This document shows, in pieces, positions 1 through 8,066 of a DNA stretch of 64,000 nt; position 1 is the stretch's first letter; each line of letters opens with the position of its first letter. The stretch covers positions 62,001 to 126,000 of the forward strand of contig NZ_JACHGP010000007.1 in NCBI RefSeq assembly GCF_014202335.1. Reading direction: 5' to 3'. Both the position numbers and the translations under genes were made by a program. Under the pieces are notes generated by a model. It did not search any database. It worked only from the letters and a program-made list of their open reading frames with translations, and was not told the origin of the DNA. This DNA is from Mycobacterium sp. AZCC_0083. GTDB lineage: Bacteria > Actinomycetota > Actinomycetes > Mycobacteriales > Mycobacteriaceae.

Positions 1-1028
1 GCGGCCGCCAGTTCGGGCTGCGGGGTCGTGATCACCGGAACCCGCAGATGCTCCGACAACGTCGTCGTGATGATCGGGATGCGCGCACCTCCGCCGACTG
101 ACGCGACGGCGACCAGATCTCCTGCCCGGACTCCGCTGCGCTGCAACGCATCCTGCAGCTCTGCGATGAACCCGGCCAGGGGCCCGCGGATCGTGTCGTC
201 GAGTTCATTGCGCGTGACTCGAACCTCACCGCGACTTCCCGGCAGTTCTGCGGGCATGGAGGTCACCGCGGCGGTCGACAGCCGTTCCTTCGCCGCCCGG
301 CACTGGGCCCGCAGGTTCGCGAGAGACCCGATCGCCGAGGTGCCCGACAGGTCCACCGATCCCGCCGCGGAGAGGTCGGCGATCACGTGAGTGAGCAGAG
401 CCTGATCGATCAGATCGCCGGACAGATCGGTGTACCGAACCGTCGGGGCAACGGGTGCGAACCCGTGCGCGGCGTCGGCCAGGGTGACGCTGGTGCCCGT
501 GCCCCCGAAGTCGCACACCGCGATGATGCCGCGGGCGGGCACGCCAGGGTCGCGCTGCAATGCCGTCAGCGCGGCCACCGCGTCGGACACCAGTGGCCCC
601 TGGGGCGAGCGAAGCGACGGGGGATGTGCTGCCGCACCGAACTCGGGCACTGCCGCGAGTGCACCGCGCAGGGCGGTGACCGCTGCCGGCCGCCAATGCG
701 CGGGGTGCGCGACGCCCACCGGACCGGAAGGCGGTCGGCCCCGCGTCACCGCGTAGAGCATCGCCCGCAGCGCGTTGCCGAGAAGCACGTCGGCGCGGTG
801 CGACGAGCCGTCGGGCGCGACGATGCCCACCGGATCGCCGACCCGGTCGACGAAGTCGTTGATGACCAGGCCGCGCTCGGCCAGGTTGGGATTCTCGGTC
901 GGCAAGCCGACCTCGGGTGGCCGGTGCGGATACAACGTCAGCACCGCCGTCCGCGTCACCGCGCTTCGGTCGACCACCACCCCTCGCAGGGTGGCGGCGC
1001 CGACCGAGAGCCCTATCCCGTCTGCCAC
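1..1028 (-). CDS. Hsp70-family protein, N-terminal part (runs off the window)
   Basis: The frame is open from a GTG at 1028 to the window edge (342 codons), so the C-terminus is missing. It reads as a divergent Hsp70/actin-fold ATPase. A phosphate-2-like motif (CDFGGTGTSVTL), an Hsp70-like helix (CRAAKERLST) and an adenosine motif (VGGGARIP) are present in the usual order. The phosphate-1 loop at the extreme N-terminus reads GIGLSVGAAT where DnaK has GIDLGTTNS, so the usual metal-contacting Asp is absent. The GTG sits 1 base past the upstream gene's stop, suggesting coupling to the dehydrogenase gene. The ATG at 1033 leads to a stop after six codons and is not the start. Role unknown; it could be a chaperone-like or regulatory protein. 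Confidence 0.7.
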   Translation of the reverse strand, partial: MADGIGLSVGAATLRGVVVDRSAVTRTAVLTLYPHRPPEVGLPTENPNLAERGLVINDFVDRVGDPVGIVAPDGSSHRADVLLGNALRAMLYAVTRGRPPSGPVGVAHPAHWRPAAVTALRGALAAVPEFGAAAHPPSLRSPQGPLVSDAVAALTALQRDPGVPARGIIAVCDFGGTGTSVTLADAAHGFAPVAPTVRYTDLSGDLIDQALLTHVIADLSAAGSVDLSGTSAIGSLANLRAQCRAAKERLSTAAVTSMPAELPGSRGEVRVTRNELDDTIRGPLAGFIAELQDALQRSGVRAGDLVAVASVGGGARIPIITTTLSEHLRVPVITTPQPELAA

Positions 1029-1029
1029 G

Positions 1030-2103
1030 TCATCGAATTGTGCCCGCTCCCCCGATCAGGGGGAGATCCAGTGGGGTCACCCAGCCCGGCGGCAGGTCGT
1101 TGACGGCGGGTACCGCGTTGAGTGCGCGAAGTCCCGTGGCCAGGCAACCCGCGGCCGCGGCGTCGCGGCCGGAGCCGTCGGTGAACCGGAACGCCGTCTC
1201 CTGGAAGATGCTCGGGGTGCCTTCGATGTCCACGCGGTAGACGTCGTTCTCATTGCCCGACGGCCAGTCCGGTGCCGCGTCGTCGCCGATCCGGTTCACG
1301 TGCTCCAACTGGATGCGGGTCTCCCCCTTGTAGACACCGTTGATGGTGAACCGCACCGCGGCGACGTTGCCCGCCGGGATGATGCCCTTCGCGGTCTTGC
1401 GCTCGTTCGGGGTGACCCACTTCTCCCAGGTGGTGGTGATCTCGTCGAGTTCGATGCCCGCCGCGTGCGCGATCATCGGAACGGTTGCGCCCCAGGCGAA
1501 GACGAGGATGTCGGGCGTCTCGAGCAGCGGCCGATGCTCCGGCGGCTTGCCGATGCCCATCTCGAACTCGTAGTCGCCTTCGTAGTTCGTGTAGTCGAGC
1601 AGTTCGGAGGCCCGCACCTTGCGGACCTCGGAGGTCAGGCCCATCAGCGTCAACGGGAAGAGGTCGTTCGCGAAGCCGGGATCGATGCCCGTGGTGAAGC
1701 ACGACGACTGCCCCGCCTCGCAGGCGTCGGTGATCGGCTGAATCCAGTTCGGCGGGTTCAGGTGCATCTTCGGCCACACCCACGGGGTCATCGACGTCGA
1801 GCAGACGTCGATGCCTGCCCGCAGGAACCGCGTGATGAGCGCGATGTTGTCGTCGGCGTGGGCAGCGGTCGGGCCGTAGTGCACCAGCGCGTCGGGCCGC
1901 AGCGCGATCAGCGCGTCGACGTCGTCGGTCGCGGTCAGTCCCAACGACCGGCCAAGGCTGCAGATGTCACCGACGTCGCGGCCGGCCTTCTCGGGATTGC
2001 TGACGCCGACGCCGACGAGTTCGAACTCCGGGTGCTTGACGATCTCGGCGATCACCATCTTGCCGACGAAACCGGTACCCCAGACCACAACTCGTTTGCT
2101 CAC
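1030..2103 (-). CDS. NAD(P)-dependent dehydrogenase, dihydrodipicolinate-reductase N-terminal type
   Basis: A 357-residue protein whose N-terminus is a Rossmann fold (VVVWGTGFVGKMV, a GxGxxG-type loop at residues 5-17) of the DapB-N / 2,4-diaminopentanoate dehydrogenase-like group. Such proteins are common in mycobacteria and lack an assigned substrate; a role in lysine synthesis is not implied. The GTG start at 2103 is chosen because GAGAGG lies 6 bases upstream and the Rossmann fold begins right after it; the frame could be extended upstream to 2223, but that would run through the palindrome region into the divergent SDR. It is divergent from the SDR at 2199 and the first gene of a probable operon with the Hsp70-like gene. 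Confidence 0.75.
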   Translation of the reverse strand: MSKRVVVWGTGFVGKMVIAEIVKHPEFELVGVGVSNPEKAGRDVGDICSLGRSLGLTATDDVDALIALRPDALVHYGPTAAHADDNIALITRFLRAGIDVCSTSMTPWVWPKMHLNPPNWIQPITDACEAGQSSCFTTGIDPGFANDLFPLTLMGLTSEVRKVRASELLDYTNYEGDYEFEMGIGKPPEHRPLLETPDILVFAWGATVPMIAHAAGIELDEITTTWEKWVTPNERKTAKGIIPAGNVAAVRFTINGVYKGETRIQLEHVNRIGDDAAPDWPSGNENDVYRVDIEGTPSIFQETAFRFTDGSGRDAAAAGCLATGLRALNAVPAVNDLPPGWVTPLDLPLIGGAGTIR

Positions 2104-2164
2104 TTGATGCCTCTCACTAGGCCCCCGCTCGGACTTCACCATAAGGGGGCAGGATTTGGGGATG

Positions 2165-2186
2165 TTCCGGTTCGATCGAACCGGAA
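2165..2186. promoter_or_regulatory. Perfect 22-bp palindrome, probable operator
   Basis: The 11-base half-site TTCCGGTTCGA is followed at once by its exact reverse complement. It lies between two divergent genes (starts at 2103 and 2199), 12 bases before the SDR start and merged with its ribosome-binding region. A dimeric repressor bound here could block both genes. No regulator gene is adjacent. Confidence 0.65.
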
Positions 2187-2198
2187 GGGAAGGACGAC

Positions 2199-2969
2199 AT
2201 GACCGTGACGACCGAGGGCGCAACGAATGCCCGGCCTCTGACTGGGCGGCGAGCGCTGGTCACCGGCGCGTCGCGCGGAATCGGGGCCGAGATCGTGCGA
2301 CGACTTGCCGCCGACGGCGCCGCGGTCGCATTCACCTATGGCGCGTCGGCTGCCGAGGCCGAGAGGCTGGCCACCGACGTCGAATCCGGCGGCGGTACCG
2401 TCGTCGCGATTCAGGCCGACAGCGCGGACCCCGAGCAGGTCGTCCGGTCGATCGACGAAGCCGTTGCGAAGCTCGGCGGGTTGAACGTGCTGGTCAACAA
2501 CGCAGGCGTGGCCTATCTCGGCGACGTCGAGTCGTTTCCGATGGAGCAGTTCGACCGACTCGTAGCGATCAACGTCCGCGGAGTGTTCGCCGCCATTAAG
2601 CGGGCCGTCCCGCACCTCGGCGACACGGGCCGGATCATCAACATCGGCAGCATCAACGCCGACCGCGTGCCCGGCCCCGGCCTTTCGGTCTACGCCATGA
2701 CCAAGGGAGCAGTCGCCGGATTGACCCGTGGCCTGGCGCGTGAACTCGGACCGCGCGGCATCACCGTCAACAACGTCCAACCGGGACCCATCGCGACCGA
2801 CATGAACCCGGCGGAGGGCGAATTCGCCGACGCCGCAAAGCAGGTGATGGCGCTTGGTCGCTACGGTCACCCTCGCGACGTCGCCGGTGTGGTCGCCTAT
2901 CTGGCTGGACCTGATGCTGCGTACATCACCGGTGCGAACTGGAACGTCGACGGCGGGTTCACGGTCTAG
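2199..2969 (+). CDS. SDR-family NAD(P)-dependent oxidoreductase
   Basis: A 256-residue classical short-chain dehydrogenase. The cofactor loop TGASRGIG is near residue 22, NNAG near 105, and the catalytic Y-x-x-x-K is in YAMTK near residue 165, followed by the usual PGPIATDM segment and an IxGxxxxVDGG C-terminus. The ATG at 2199 follows a purine-rich GGAAGGGAAGGA. The sequence resembles 3-oxoacyl-ACP reductase-like SDRs, but the substrate cannot be read. Its promoter region carries the 22-bp palindrome shared with the divergent dehydrogenase. It ends 4 bases before the convergent secreted-protein gene. Confidence 0.85.
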   Translation: MTVTTEGATNARPLTGRRALVTGASRGIGAEIVRRLAADGAAVAFTYGASAAEAERLATDVESGGGTVVAIQADSADPEQVVRSIDEAVAKLGGLNVLVNNAGVAYLGDVESFPMEQFDRLVAINVRGVFAAIKRAVPHLGDTGRIINIGSINADRVPGPGLSVYAMTKGAVAGLTRGLARELGPRGITVNNVQPGPIATDMNPAEGEFADAAKQVMALGRYGHPRDVAGVVAYLAGPDAAYITGANWNVDGGFTV

Positions 2970-2973
2970 CGGC

Positions 2974-3495
2974 TCAGAAGCACCGCTTCAGGCCACCGGG
3001 CTCGCAGTACAGCGGGTAGCGGTCCACCGGGATCGGCAGCGGCTCCTTGTAGGCCAGCGTGAACGGGTAGTTGGCGATCGAGGCGGGCAGACCGCACACG
3101 TCGTTGTGGATCACCGAGCGCGTGCCACTCATGGTGGCATCGTCGAACTTGTAGGTTTCCTGCTGCGGCGCCGTGCTGCCGTCATCGCACTTCAGGCCGT
3201 CAAGCATGTTCTTGGTGAACATCCACTGCCCGCCGGCAAGGCGGGCGTCGCCGCCCAGTACCGCGGTCGACGACGGCGCCACGTGCAGCGTGCACGCGAC
3301 GGGAAGTTCGAGGTTGTCTCGTAGGTCGCCGACCGTTGGCACGCAGATCGGGTAGATGGTCCATTGCACGACGAGGTCGCCCTGGGTGTAGGTGTAGATG
3401 CCCTGCATCACCTGGTCCGCGCGGGCGGGACTCGCGAATCCCAGCACCAGGCTCGCGAAGGTGGCGGCGACTGCGAGGACACGGGCGATCGTCAT
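2974..3495 (-). CDS. Secreted protein of unknown function
   Basis: A 173-residue protein with a typical Sec signal peptide (MTIARVLAVAATFASLVLG then ASPARADQ, cleavage likely after ARA near residue 26). The mature part has six cysteines, compatible with three disulfides, and no motif I recognise. The style matches small secreted mycobacterial proteins of unknown role. It is convergent with the SDR at 2199 and divergent from the SDR at 3587, so it probably has its own promoter between 3496 and 3586. Confidence 0.75.
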   Translation of the reverse strand: MTIARVLAVAATFASLVLGFASPARADQVMQGIYTYTQGDLVVQWTIYPICVPTVGDLRDNLELPVACTLHVAPSSTAVLGGDARLAGGQWMFTKNMLDGLKCDDGSTAPQQETYKFDDATMSGTRSVIHNDVCGLPASIANYPFTLAYKEPLPIPVDRYPLYCEPGGLKRCF

Positions 3496-3586
3496 GCCGA
3501 CGAGTATCGCAGTGCCATCGTTGCAAAGTCACGGCTTTGTTCGACGTGGCGGCAGTGTGTGCGAGGCAGCGTGAGAAGGTGCAGCC

Positions 3587-4327
3587 ATGACGTCACTCGA
3601 AGGCAAGGTCGCCTTGATCACCGGAACGTCGGCGGGGCTCGGCGCCGCGGCGGCGAAGGTGTTTGCCGAGCGGGGTGCTTCGGTGTTCGGGATCGCGCGC
3701 GATGCGGAGCGGATGGCGACGGTTTTCGCCGACGTGCCCGGCGGCAGGTTCTCGTCGGCGGACATCACCAGTCCTGCCGCGTGCCGGGAAGCGGTGGCCG
3801 AGTGCGTTGCCGCGTTCGGCAGGCTCGACGTGCTGGTCAACGTCGCTGGTTTTCACAAGATGCGCCACACGCAGACCACGTCCGACGAGGACTGGGAACG
3901 CGACCTCGCGGTCAACCTGAACGGCCCGTTCTACCTGTCCCGCGCCGCCCTTCCGCACCTGCTCGAGGTCGGCGGCAACATCGTCAACGTGGCCTCGATC
4001 GCAGGAGTCGAGGGCGAGGTGTACTCGGCCGGGTACTGCGCGGCCAAGCACGGCCTCGTCGGTCTCACCAAGGCGCTCGCGATCGAGTTCACCAAGGACA
4101 AGTTGCGGGTGAACGTGGTGTGCCCCGGCGGCATGCCGACGGCGCAAGCCACCGAGTTCGAGGCACCGGAGAACGCCGACTGGGACCTGATCATGCGGAT
4201 CGCCTCACCTCGCGGCTTCATGGAGACCGCCGACGTTGCCAAGGTGATCGCGTTCCTGGCCAGCGACGATGCCGCCGCCATCCACGGTGCGGTGTACCGG
4301 GTGGACAACGGTAAGGGTGCTGGCTAA
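3587..4327 (+). CDS. SDR-family oxidoreductase
   Basis: A 246-residue short-chain dehydrogenase. The cofactor loop TGTSAGLG is near residue 13, NVAG replaces NNAG near residue 85, and the catalytic motif is YCAAK near residue 150. The ATG at 3587 is preceded by GAGAAGGTGCAGCC. It is only about 30% similar by eye to the SDR at 2199, so the two are not a recent duplication. The substrate is unknown. It is followed after 99 bases by glycogen phosphorylase on the same strand; a functional link is not evident. Confidence 0.85.
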   Translation: MTSLEGKVALITGTSAGLGAAAAKVFAERGASVFGIARDAERMATVFADVPGGRFSSADITSPAACREAVAECVAAFGRLDVLVNVAGFHKMRHTQTTSDEDWERDLAVNLNGPFYLSRAALPHLLEVGGNIVNVASIAGVEGEVYSAGYCAAKHGLVGLTKALAIEFTKDKLRVNVVCPGGMPTAQATEFEAPENADWDLIMRIASPRGFMETADVAKVIAFLASDDAAAIHGAVYRVDNGKGAG

Positions 4328-4426
4328 CCCAGTCTCGTTCCGACGTCACATCCGCGTGGGCCCGCGTTCACCTCTGCGACGTCCGTTGCGAGTGCGGCGT
4401 GCACGCGCCGCTGCGACAATCGCGCA

Positions 4427-6928
4427 GTGACCGACGTCATCCCGACCCAGAACTCCTCCGAGGCCGCCGCACCCGAGCCCAGCCGCACCGGCCTGTCAGC
4501 CGATGCCCTGCGCAGGGACATCCTCGACCACTTGCGTTACTCGATTGGCCGGCCTGCGGCCGCGCTGAAACCCGAGCACTACTACCGGGCACTCGCCCTG
4601 TCCGTGCGTGACCGCATGCAGGACAACCGGGTGGCATCGACGCAGACCTCGCTCGACCTCGGCAAGAAGGTCACCTGCTACCTGTCGGCTGAGTTCCTGA
4701 TGGGGCCGCAACTGGGCAACAACCTGCTCAACCTCCAGATCGAGGCGGCCGCACGCGCCGCGCTGGCCGAGCTGGGTCAAGACTTCGACGAAGTAGTCGC
4801 GTGCGAACCGGAGCCGGGATTGGGCAACGGCGGCCTCGGCCGGCTCGCCGCCTGCTATCTCGACTCGCTGGCCACCCTCGAGCGGCCAGCGATCGGGTAC
4901 GGCATCCGCTACGAATTCGGTATCTTCAAGCAGGAATTCCGCGACGGCTGGCAGGTCGAACTCACCGACAACTGGCTGGCGAACGGAAACCCTTGGGAGA
5001 TCGCCAAACCCGACGTCTCCTACCTCGTCAACTGGGGTGGCCACACCGAGCACTACATCGACGACGCCGGTGCCGACCGCATCCGCTGGGTACCCAAGCA
5101 GGTCATCAAGGGCGTCCCGTACGACACGCCCATTCAGGGGTACGGCGTGCACACGTGCAACGTGCTGACCCTGTGGAGCGCACGCGCCGTCGAGTCGTTT
5201 GCGTTGGACGCCTTCAACACCGGCGACTACTACAAGGCCGTCGAGGAGGAAGTCACCTCCGAGACCGTCACCAAGGTGCTCTACCCCAACGACGAACCCG
5301 AGGCGGGTAAGCGGCTTCGCCTGCTTCAGCAGTACTTCTTCGTGTCGTGCTCGCTGCAGCACGTCGTGCACATCATGGACGACCTTGCCGACGCGTCGTT
5401 GCACGACCTCCCGCAGCGGTTTGCGTTGCAGCTCAACGACACCCACCCCTCCATCGGCGTCGCGGAGCTCATGCGAATTCTCGTCGACGAGCGCAGACTC
5501 GACTGGGACGACGCGTGGGCGATCACCGTCGCGACGTTCGGCTACACCAACCACACGCTACTGCCCGAGGCCCTTGAGAAGTGGCCGCTCGGCCTGTTCC
5601 GCGACTCGCTGCCTCGGCACCTGGAGATCATCTACGAGATCAACAGCCGCTTCCTTGACGAGGTGCGGGCGCACTTCCCCGGTGACGTCGACCGCGTGCG
5701 GCGCATGTCGATCATCGGCGAGGAGGGCGGCCAGACCGTGCGCATGGCGTACCTCGCCACGGTCGGCAGCCACGCGATCAACGGTGTCGCAGCCTTGCAC
5801 TCCGACCTGTTGAAGGCCAGCACGCTCAAGGACTTCTACGAGCTGTGGCCAGAGCGCTTCTCCAACAAGACAAATGGCGTGACACCGCGCCGCTTCCTGG
5901 CGTTGTCCAACCCGGGCCTACGCACGCTGCTCGACAGCACGATCGGTGACGGCTGGCTGACCGACCTGGACCGGCTTCGTGGGCTTGAAGCGTTCATCGA
6001 TGACGACGAGTTCCGGCAACAGTGGCGGAACGTGAAGCGGGCCAACAAATCTCGACTCTCGGAGTACCTACATTCGGTGACGGGCGTGGACTTGGACCCC
6101 ATCTGGATGTTCGACATTCAGGTCAAGCGCATCCACGAGTACAAGCGTCAGCACCTGTCCGTGCTGCACATCATCCGGCAGTACTACCGGTTGAAGACGA
6201 ACCCTGGACTCGAGATCGCCCCGCGCGCCTACGTCTTCGGCGGGAAGGCCGCTCCCGGGTACTTCATGGCCAAGCGCATCATCAAGCTCATCAACGCGGT
6301 GGGTGAGACGATCAACCACGATCCCGACGTCAATCGGTTCATGAAGGTCGTGTTCGTGCCGAACTTCAACGTCCAGAACGCGCACCTGATCTACCCGGCC
6401 GCGAATCTGTCCGAGCAGATCTCCACCGCCGGCAAGGAAGCCTCCGGTACCGGCAACATGAAGTTCATGCTCAACGGAGCGCTGACCATTGGCACGTTGG
6501 ACGGCGCCAACGTGGAGATCCGCGAGGAGGCCGGACCGGAGAACTTCTTCCTGTTCGGGTTGACCGAGGCCGAAGTCGAGCAGGTCAAGCGCGACGGCTA
6601 CCGCCCGTCGGACTACATCGACGGCAACGAAGAACTGCAAGCGGTGCTCGGCCTGATCGCCAACGGGCAGTTCTCCCACGGCGACACCGAGGTCTTCAAA
6701 CCGCTGGTGGACAACCTCCGCCACGACGATCCGTTCCTCGTGATAGCCGATTACGCCGCCTACGTGGAGTGCCAGGATCGGGTCGCCGCAGCGTGGCAGG
6801 ACAGGGACGCGTGGTCGCGGATGTCCATCTTGAACGCCGCACGCAGCGGAAAGTTCTCGTCAGACCGCGCGATCACCGAGTACTGCGACGACATCTGGAA
6901 TGTGTCGCCGGTGACCGTGCGGGTCTGA
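4427..6928 (+). CDS. glgP: Glycogen/maltodextrin phosphorylase
   Basis: An 833-residue GT35 glycogen phosphorylase, which releases glucose-1-phosphate from the non-reducing ends of alpha-1,4-glucans in the cytosol. The length is normal for the family. The N-terminal GNGGLGRLAACYLDSLATL block is intact, and the C-terminal EASGTGNMKFMLNGAL block carries the lysine (residue 679) that binds pyridoxal phosphate, matching K680 of the muscle enzyme. The GTG at 4427 is the first in-frame start and no strong ribosome-binding site precedes it, so the mRNA may be leaderless or the site weak. It stands alone, without other glycogen genes in the window. Confidence 0.95.
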   Translation: MTDVIPTQNSSEAAAPEPSRTGLSADALRRDILDHLRYSIGRPAAALKPEHYYRALALSVRDRMQDNRVASTQTSLDLGKKVTCYLSAEFLMGPQLGNNLLNLQIEAAARAALAELGQDFDEVVACEPEPGLGNGGLGRLAACYLDSLATLERPAIGYGIRYEFGIFKQEFRDGWQVELTDNWLANGNPWEIAKPDVSYLVNWGGHTEHYIDDAGADRIRWVPKQVIKGVPYDTPIQGYGVHTCNVLTLWSARAVESFALDAFNTGDYYKAVEEEVTSETVTKVLYPNDEPEAGKRLRLLQQYFFVSCSLQHVVHIMDDLADASLHDLPQRFALQLNDTHPSIGVAELMRILVDERRLDWDDAWAITVATFGYTNHTLLPEALEKWPLGLFRDSLPRHLEIIYEINSRFLDEVRAHFPGDVDRVRRMSIIGEEGGQTVRMAYLATVGSHAINGVAALHSDLLKASTLKDFYELWPERFSNKTNGVTPRRFLALSNPGLRTLLDSTIGDGWLTDLDRLRGLEAFIDDDEFRQQWRNVKRANKSRLSEYLHSVTGVDLDPIWMFDIQVKRIHEYKRQHLSVLHIIRQYYRLKTNPGLEIAPRAYVFGGKAAPGYFMAKRIIKLINAVGETINHDPDVNRFMKVVFVPNFNVQNAHLIYPAANLSEQISTAGKEASGTGNMKFMLNGALTIGTLDGANVEIREEAGPENFFLFGLTEAEVEQVKRDGYRPSDYIDGNEELQAVLGLIANGQFSHGDTEVFKPLVDNLRHDDPFLVIADYAAYVECQDRVAAAWQDRDAWSRMSILNAARSGKFSSDRAITEYCDDIWNVSPVTVRV

Positions 6929-6948
6929 CGGATTCAAGCTCCGCGCGG

Positions 6949-7362
6949 TCAGCCCTGCTCGGCAGGCAACGGATTGCCTGCCGGCACGGGTGCCGGCGCC
7001 GGGATCCCCGCGATGCTCGTCATGACGCCGCGCTGATCGTCGCAGTAATAGTTGATGGAAGCGTTGAGGAACTGGTAGGTCTGCTGCTCGGTGGTGTCCT
7101 TGTCCAAGTTCTTGTGCAGGAACACCGCCGCCTCGGACGCGTTGGCGTCGAGCCCCGTGCGCAGCCGCTTACAGGTGATCTTGCCGATCCACGCGTTGTA
7201 GTCCTTCGGACCGTAGATACCGTAAACGTGCAGCTCATTGCTGAAATCGGTATCGGGATCGGCATTCGCCGGTGCAGCAAGGACGATGCCTGCGGCCACC
7301 GCGATTGTTGTCAAGATCACTGACTTCACATTGCGAATTGTATGCCCATTCATTTTCTTCAC
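6949..7362 (-). CDS. Secreted DUF732-family protein
   Basis: A 137-residue protein with a signal peptide (hydrophobic VILTTIAVAAGIVLAAPANA, cleavage after ANA near residue 34). The mature segment starts DPDTDF, followed by a compact helical domain with two cysteines, as in the DUF732 proteins that are numerous in mycobacteria. The C-terminal tail is Pro/Ala-rich. The start is a GTG at 7362; an ATG nine bases further on is an alternative. It is convergent with glgP and divergent from the mmpS operon. Function unknown. Confidence 0.75.
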   Translation of the reverse strand: MKKMNGHTIRNVKSVILTTIAVAAGIVLAAPANADPDTDFSNELHVYGIYGPKDYNAWIGKITCKRLRTGLDANASEAAVFLHKNLDKDTTEQQTYQFLNASINYYCDDQRGVMTSIAGIPAPAPVPAGNPLPAEQG

Positions 7363-7487
7363 TTACCCCAATCGCCTGGCCACGTGATTCACTTGCCTCG
7401 CAACCCCTTTGACTCGCCCCGCCACGTGGTCCGAGGTACCCGGCACGCTGCGGCCACGAGGTAGGGTCGCCGTGATTAACTTAACCC

Positions 7488-7521
7488 AGCTAATCTATCA
7501 GTTATATTAGCTAATCTGTCA
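7488..7521. promoter_or_regulatory. Two AGCTAATCT direct repeats upstream of the mmpS operon
   Basis: AGCTAATCTATCA (7488-7500) and AGCTAATCTGTCA (7509-7521) are spaced 21 bases apart, about two helical turns, inside an AT-rich island unlike the surrounding DNA. The second copy overlaps the 8-bp palindrome TTAGCTAA. Two proteins could bind on the same face of the helix. The sequence resembles, but does not match, the mycobacterial iron box (IdeR). Confidence 0.45.
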
Positions 7522-7563
7522 CGCGAACGAGAGCCGTCCGTGATCGAGAAGATCGAGGTGGGG

Positions 7564-7641
7564 ATGAAACCGACGACCGCGGCCGATTCGACGAACACGG
7601 CCGCAGCGCCTGCTTCACACACGATGTCCCCGCAGTCATGA
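7564..7641 (+). CDS. Putative 25-codon ORF coupled to mmpS
   Basis: A short frame starting at an ATG preceded five bases upstream by GAGG and ending in a TGA that overlaps the mmpS ATG (ATGA). The peptide would be Thr/Ala-rich and hydrophilic, starting MKPTTAADST. Good initiation context plus the exact stop/start overlap suggest it is translated and delivers ribosomes to mmpS, which has no good ribosome-binding site of its own. Coding by comparison with relatives was not tested. Confidence 0.35.
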   Translation: MKPTTAADSTNTAAAPASHTMSPQS

Positions 7642-8066
7642 TCGGCGTTCTCAAGCGGGTCTGGATTCCACTCGTGATCGTGCTGGTAGTGGTCATCGCG
7701 GGTTTCTCAGTTCAGCGGATCCGGGGCTTCTTCGGCTCCGAGGGCATCATCGTCACGCCGAAGAACTTCGCCGACGACGCCGAGCCGTTCAATCCGAAAG
7801 TCGTGAAATACGAGATATTCGGTTCTGGCACTTACGCAGACATCAATTACCTCGACCTGGATTCGAAGCCGCAGCGGCTCGATGGCGCCCCGCTGCCGTG
7901 GAGTCTGACCCTGAGCACCACGGCACCGTCGGTTCTCCCGAACATCGTGGCGCAGGGCGACGGCAACACCATTTCCTGCCGCATCACCGTCGATGACGAA
8001 GTCAAGGACGAAAGGACCTCTACCGGCGTGACCGCCCAGACCTTCTGCCTGGTGAAATCCGCATGA
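7638..8066 (+). CDS. MmpS-family membrane accessory protein
   Basis: A 142-residue MmpS protein: a short cytoplasmic start, one membrane segment (residues about 6-24), then a small beta-rich periplasmic domain with a conserved cysteine pair (ISCRITV and TFCLV). MmpS proteins work with MmpL transporters; MmpS4/S5 with MmpL4/L5 export siderophores in M. tuberculosis. The stop overlaps the mmpL start by four bases, so the two are translationally coupled. The paralogue cannot be assigned from sequence reading alone. Confidence 0.9.
   Translation: MIGVLKRVWIPLVIVLVVVIAGFSVQRIRGFFGSEGIIVTPKNFADDAEPFNPKVVKYEIFGSGTYADINYLDLDSKPQRLDGAPLPWSLTLSTTAPSVLPNIVAQGDGNTISCRITVDDEVKDERTSTGVTAQTFCLVKSA

Noticed and set aside
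775..2202. 475-codon open frame antisense to the DapB-like gene
   Set aside because: Shadow of the true gene; Arg/Val/Asp-rich with no motif.
7481..7521. IdeR iron box upstream of mmpS
   Set aside because: Best alignment to the 19-bp consensus gives only about 10 matches and the second copy lacks one central base, so it is not called as an IdeR site.
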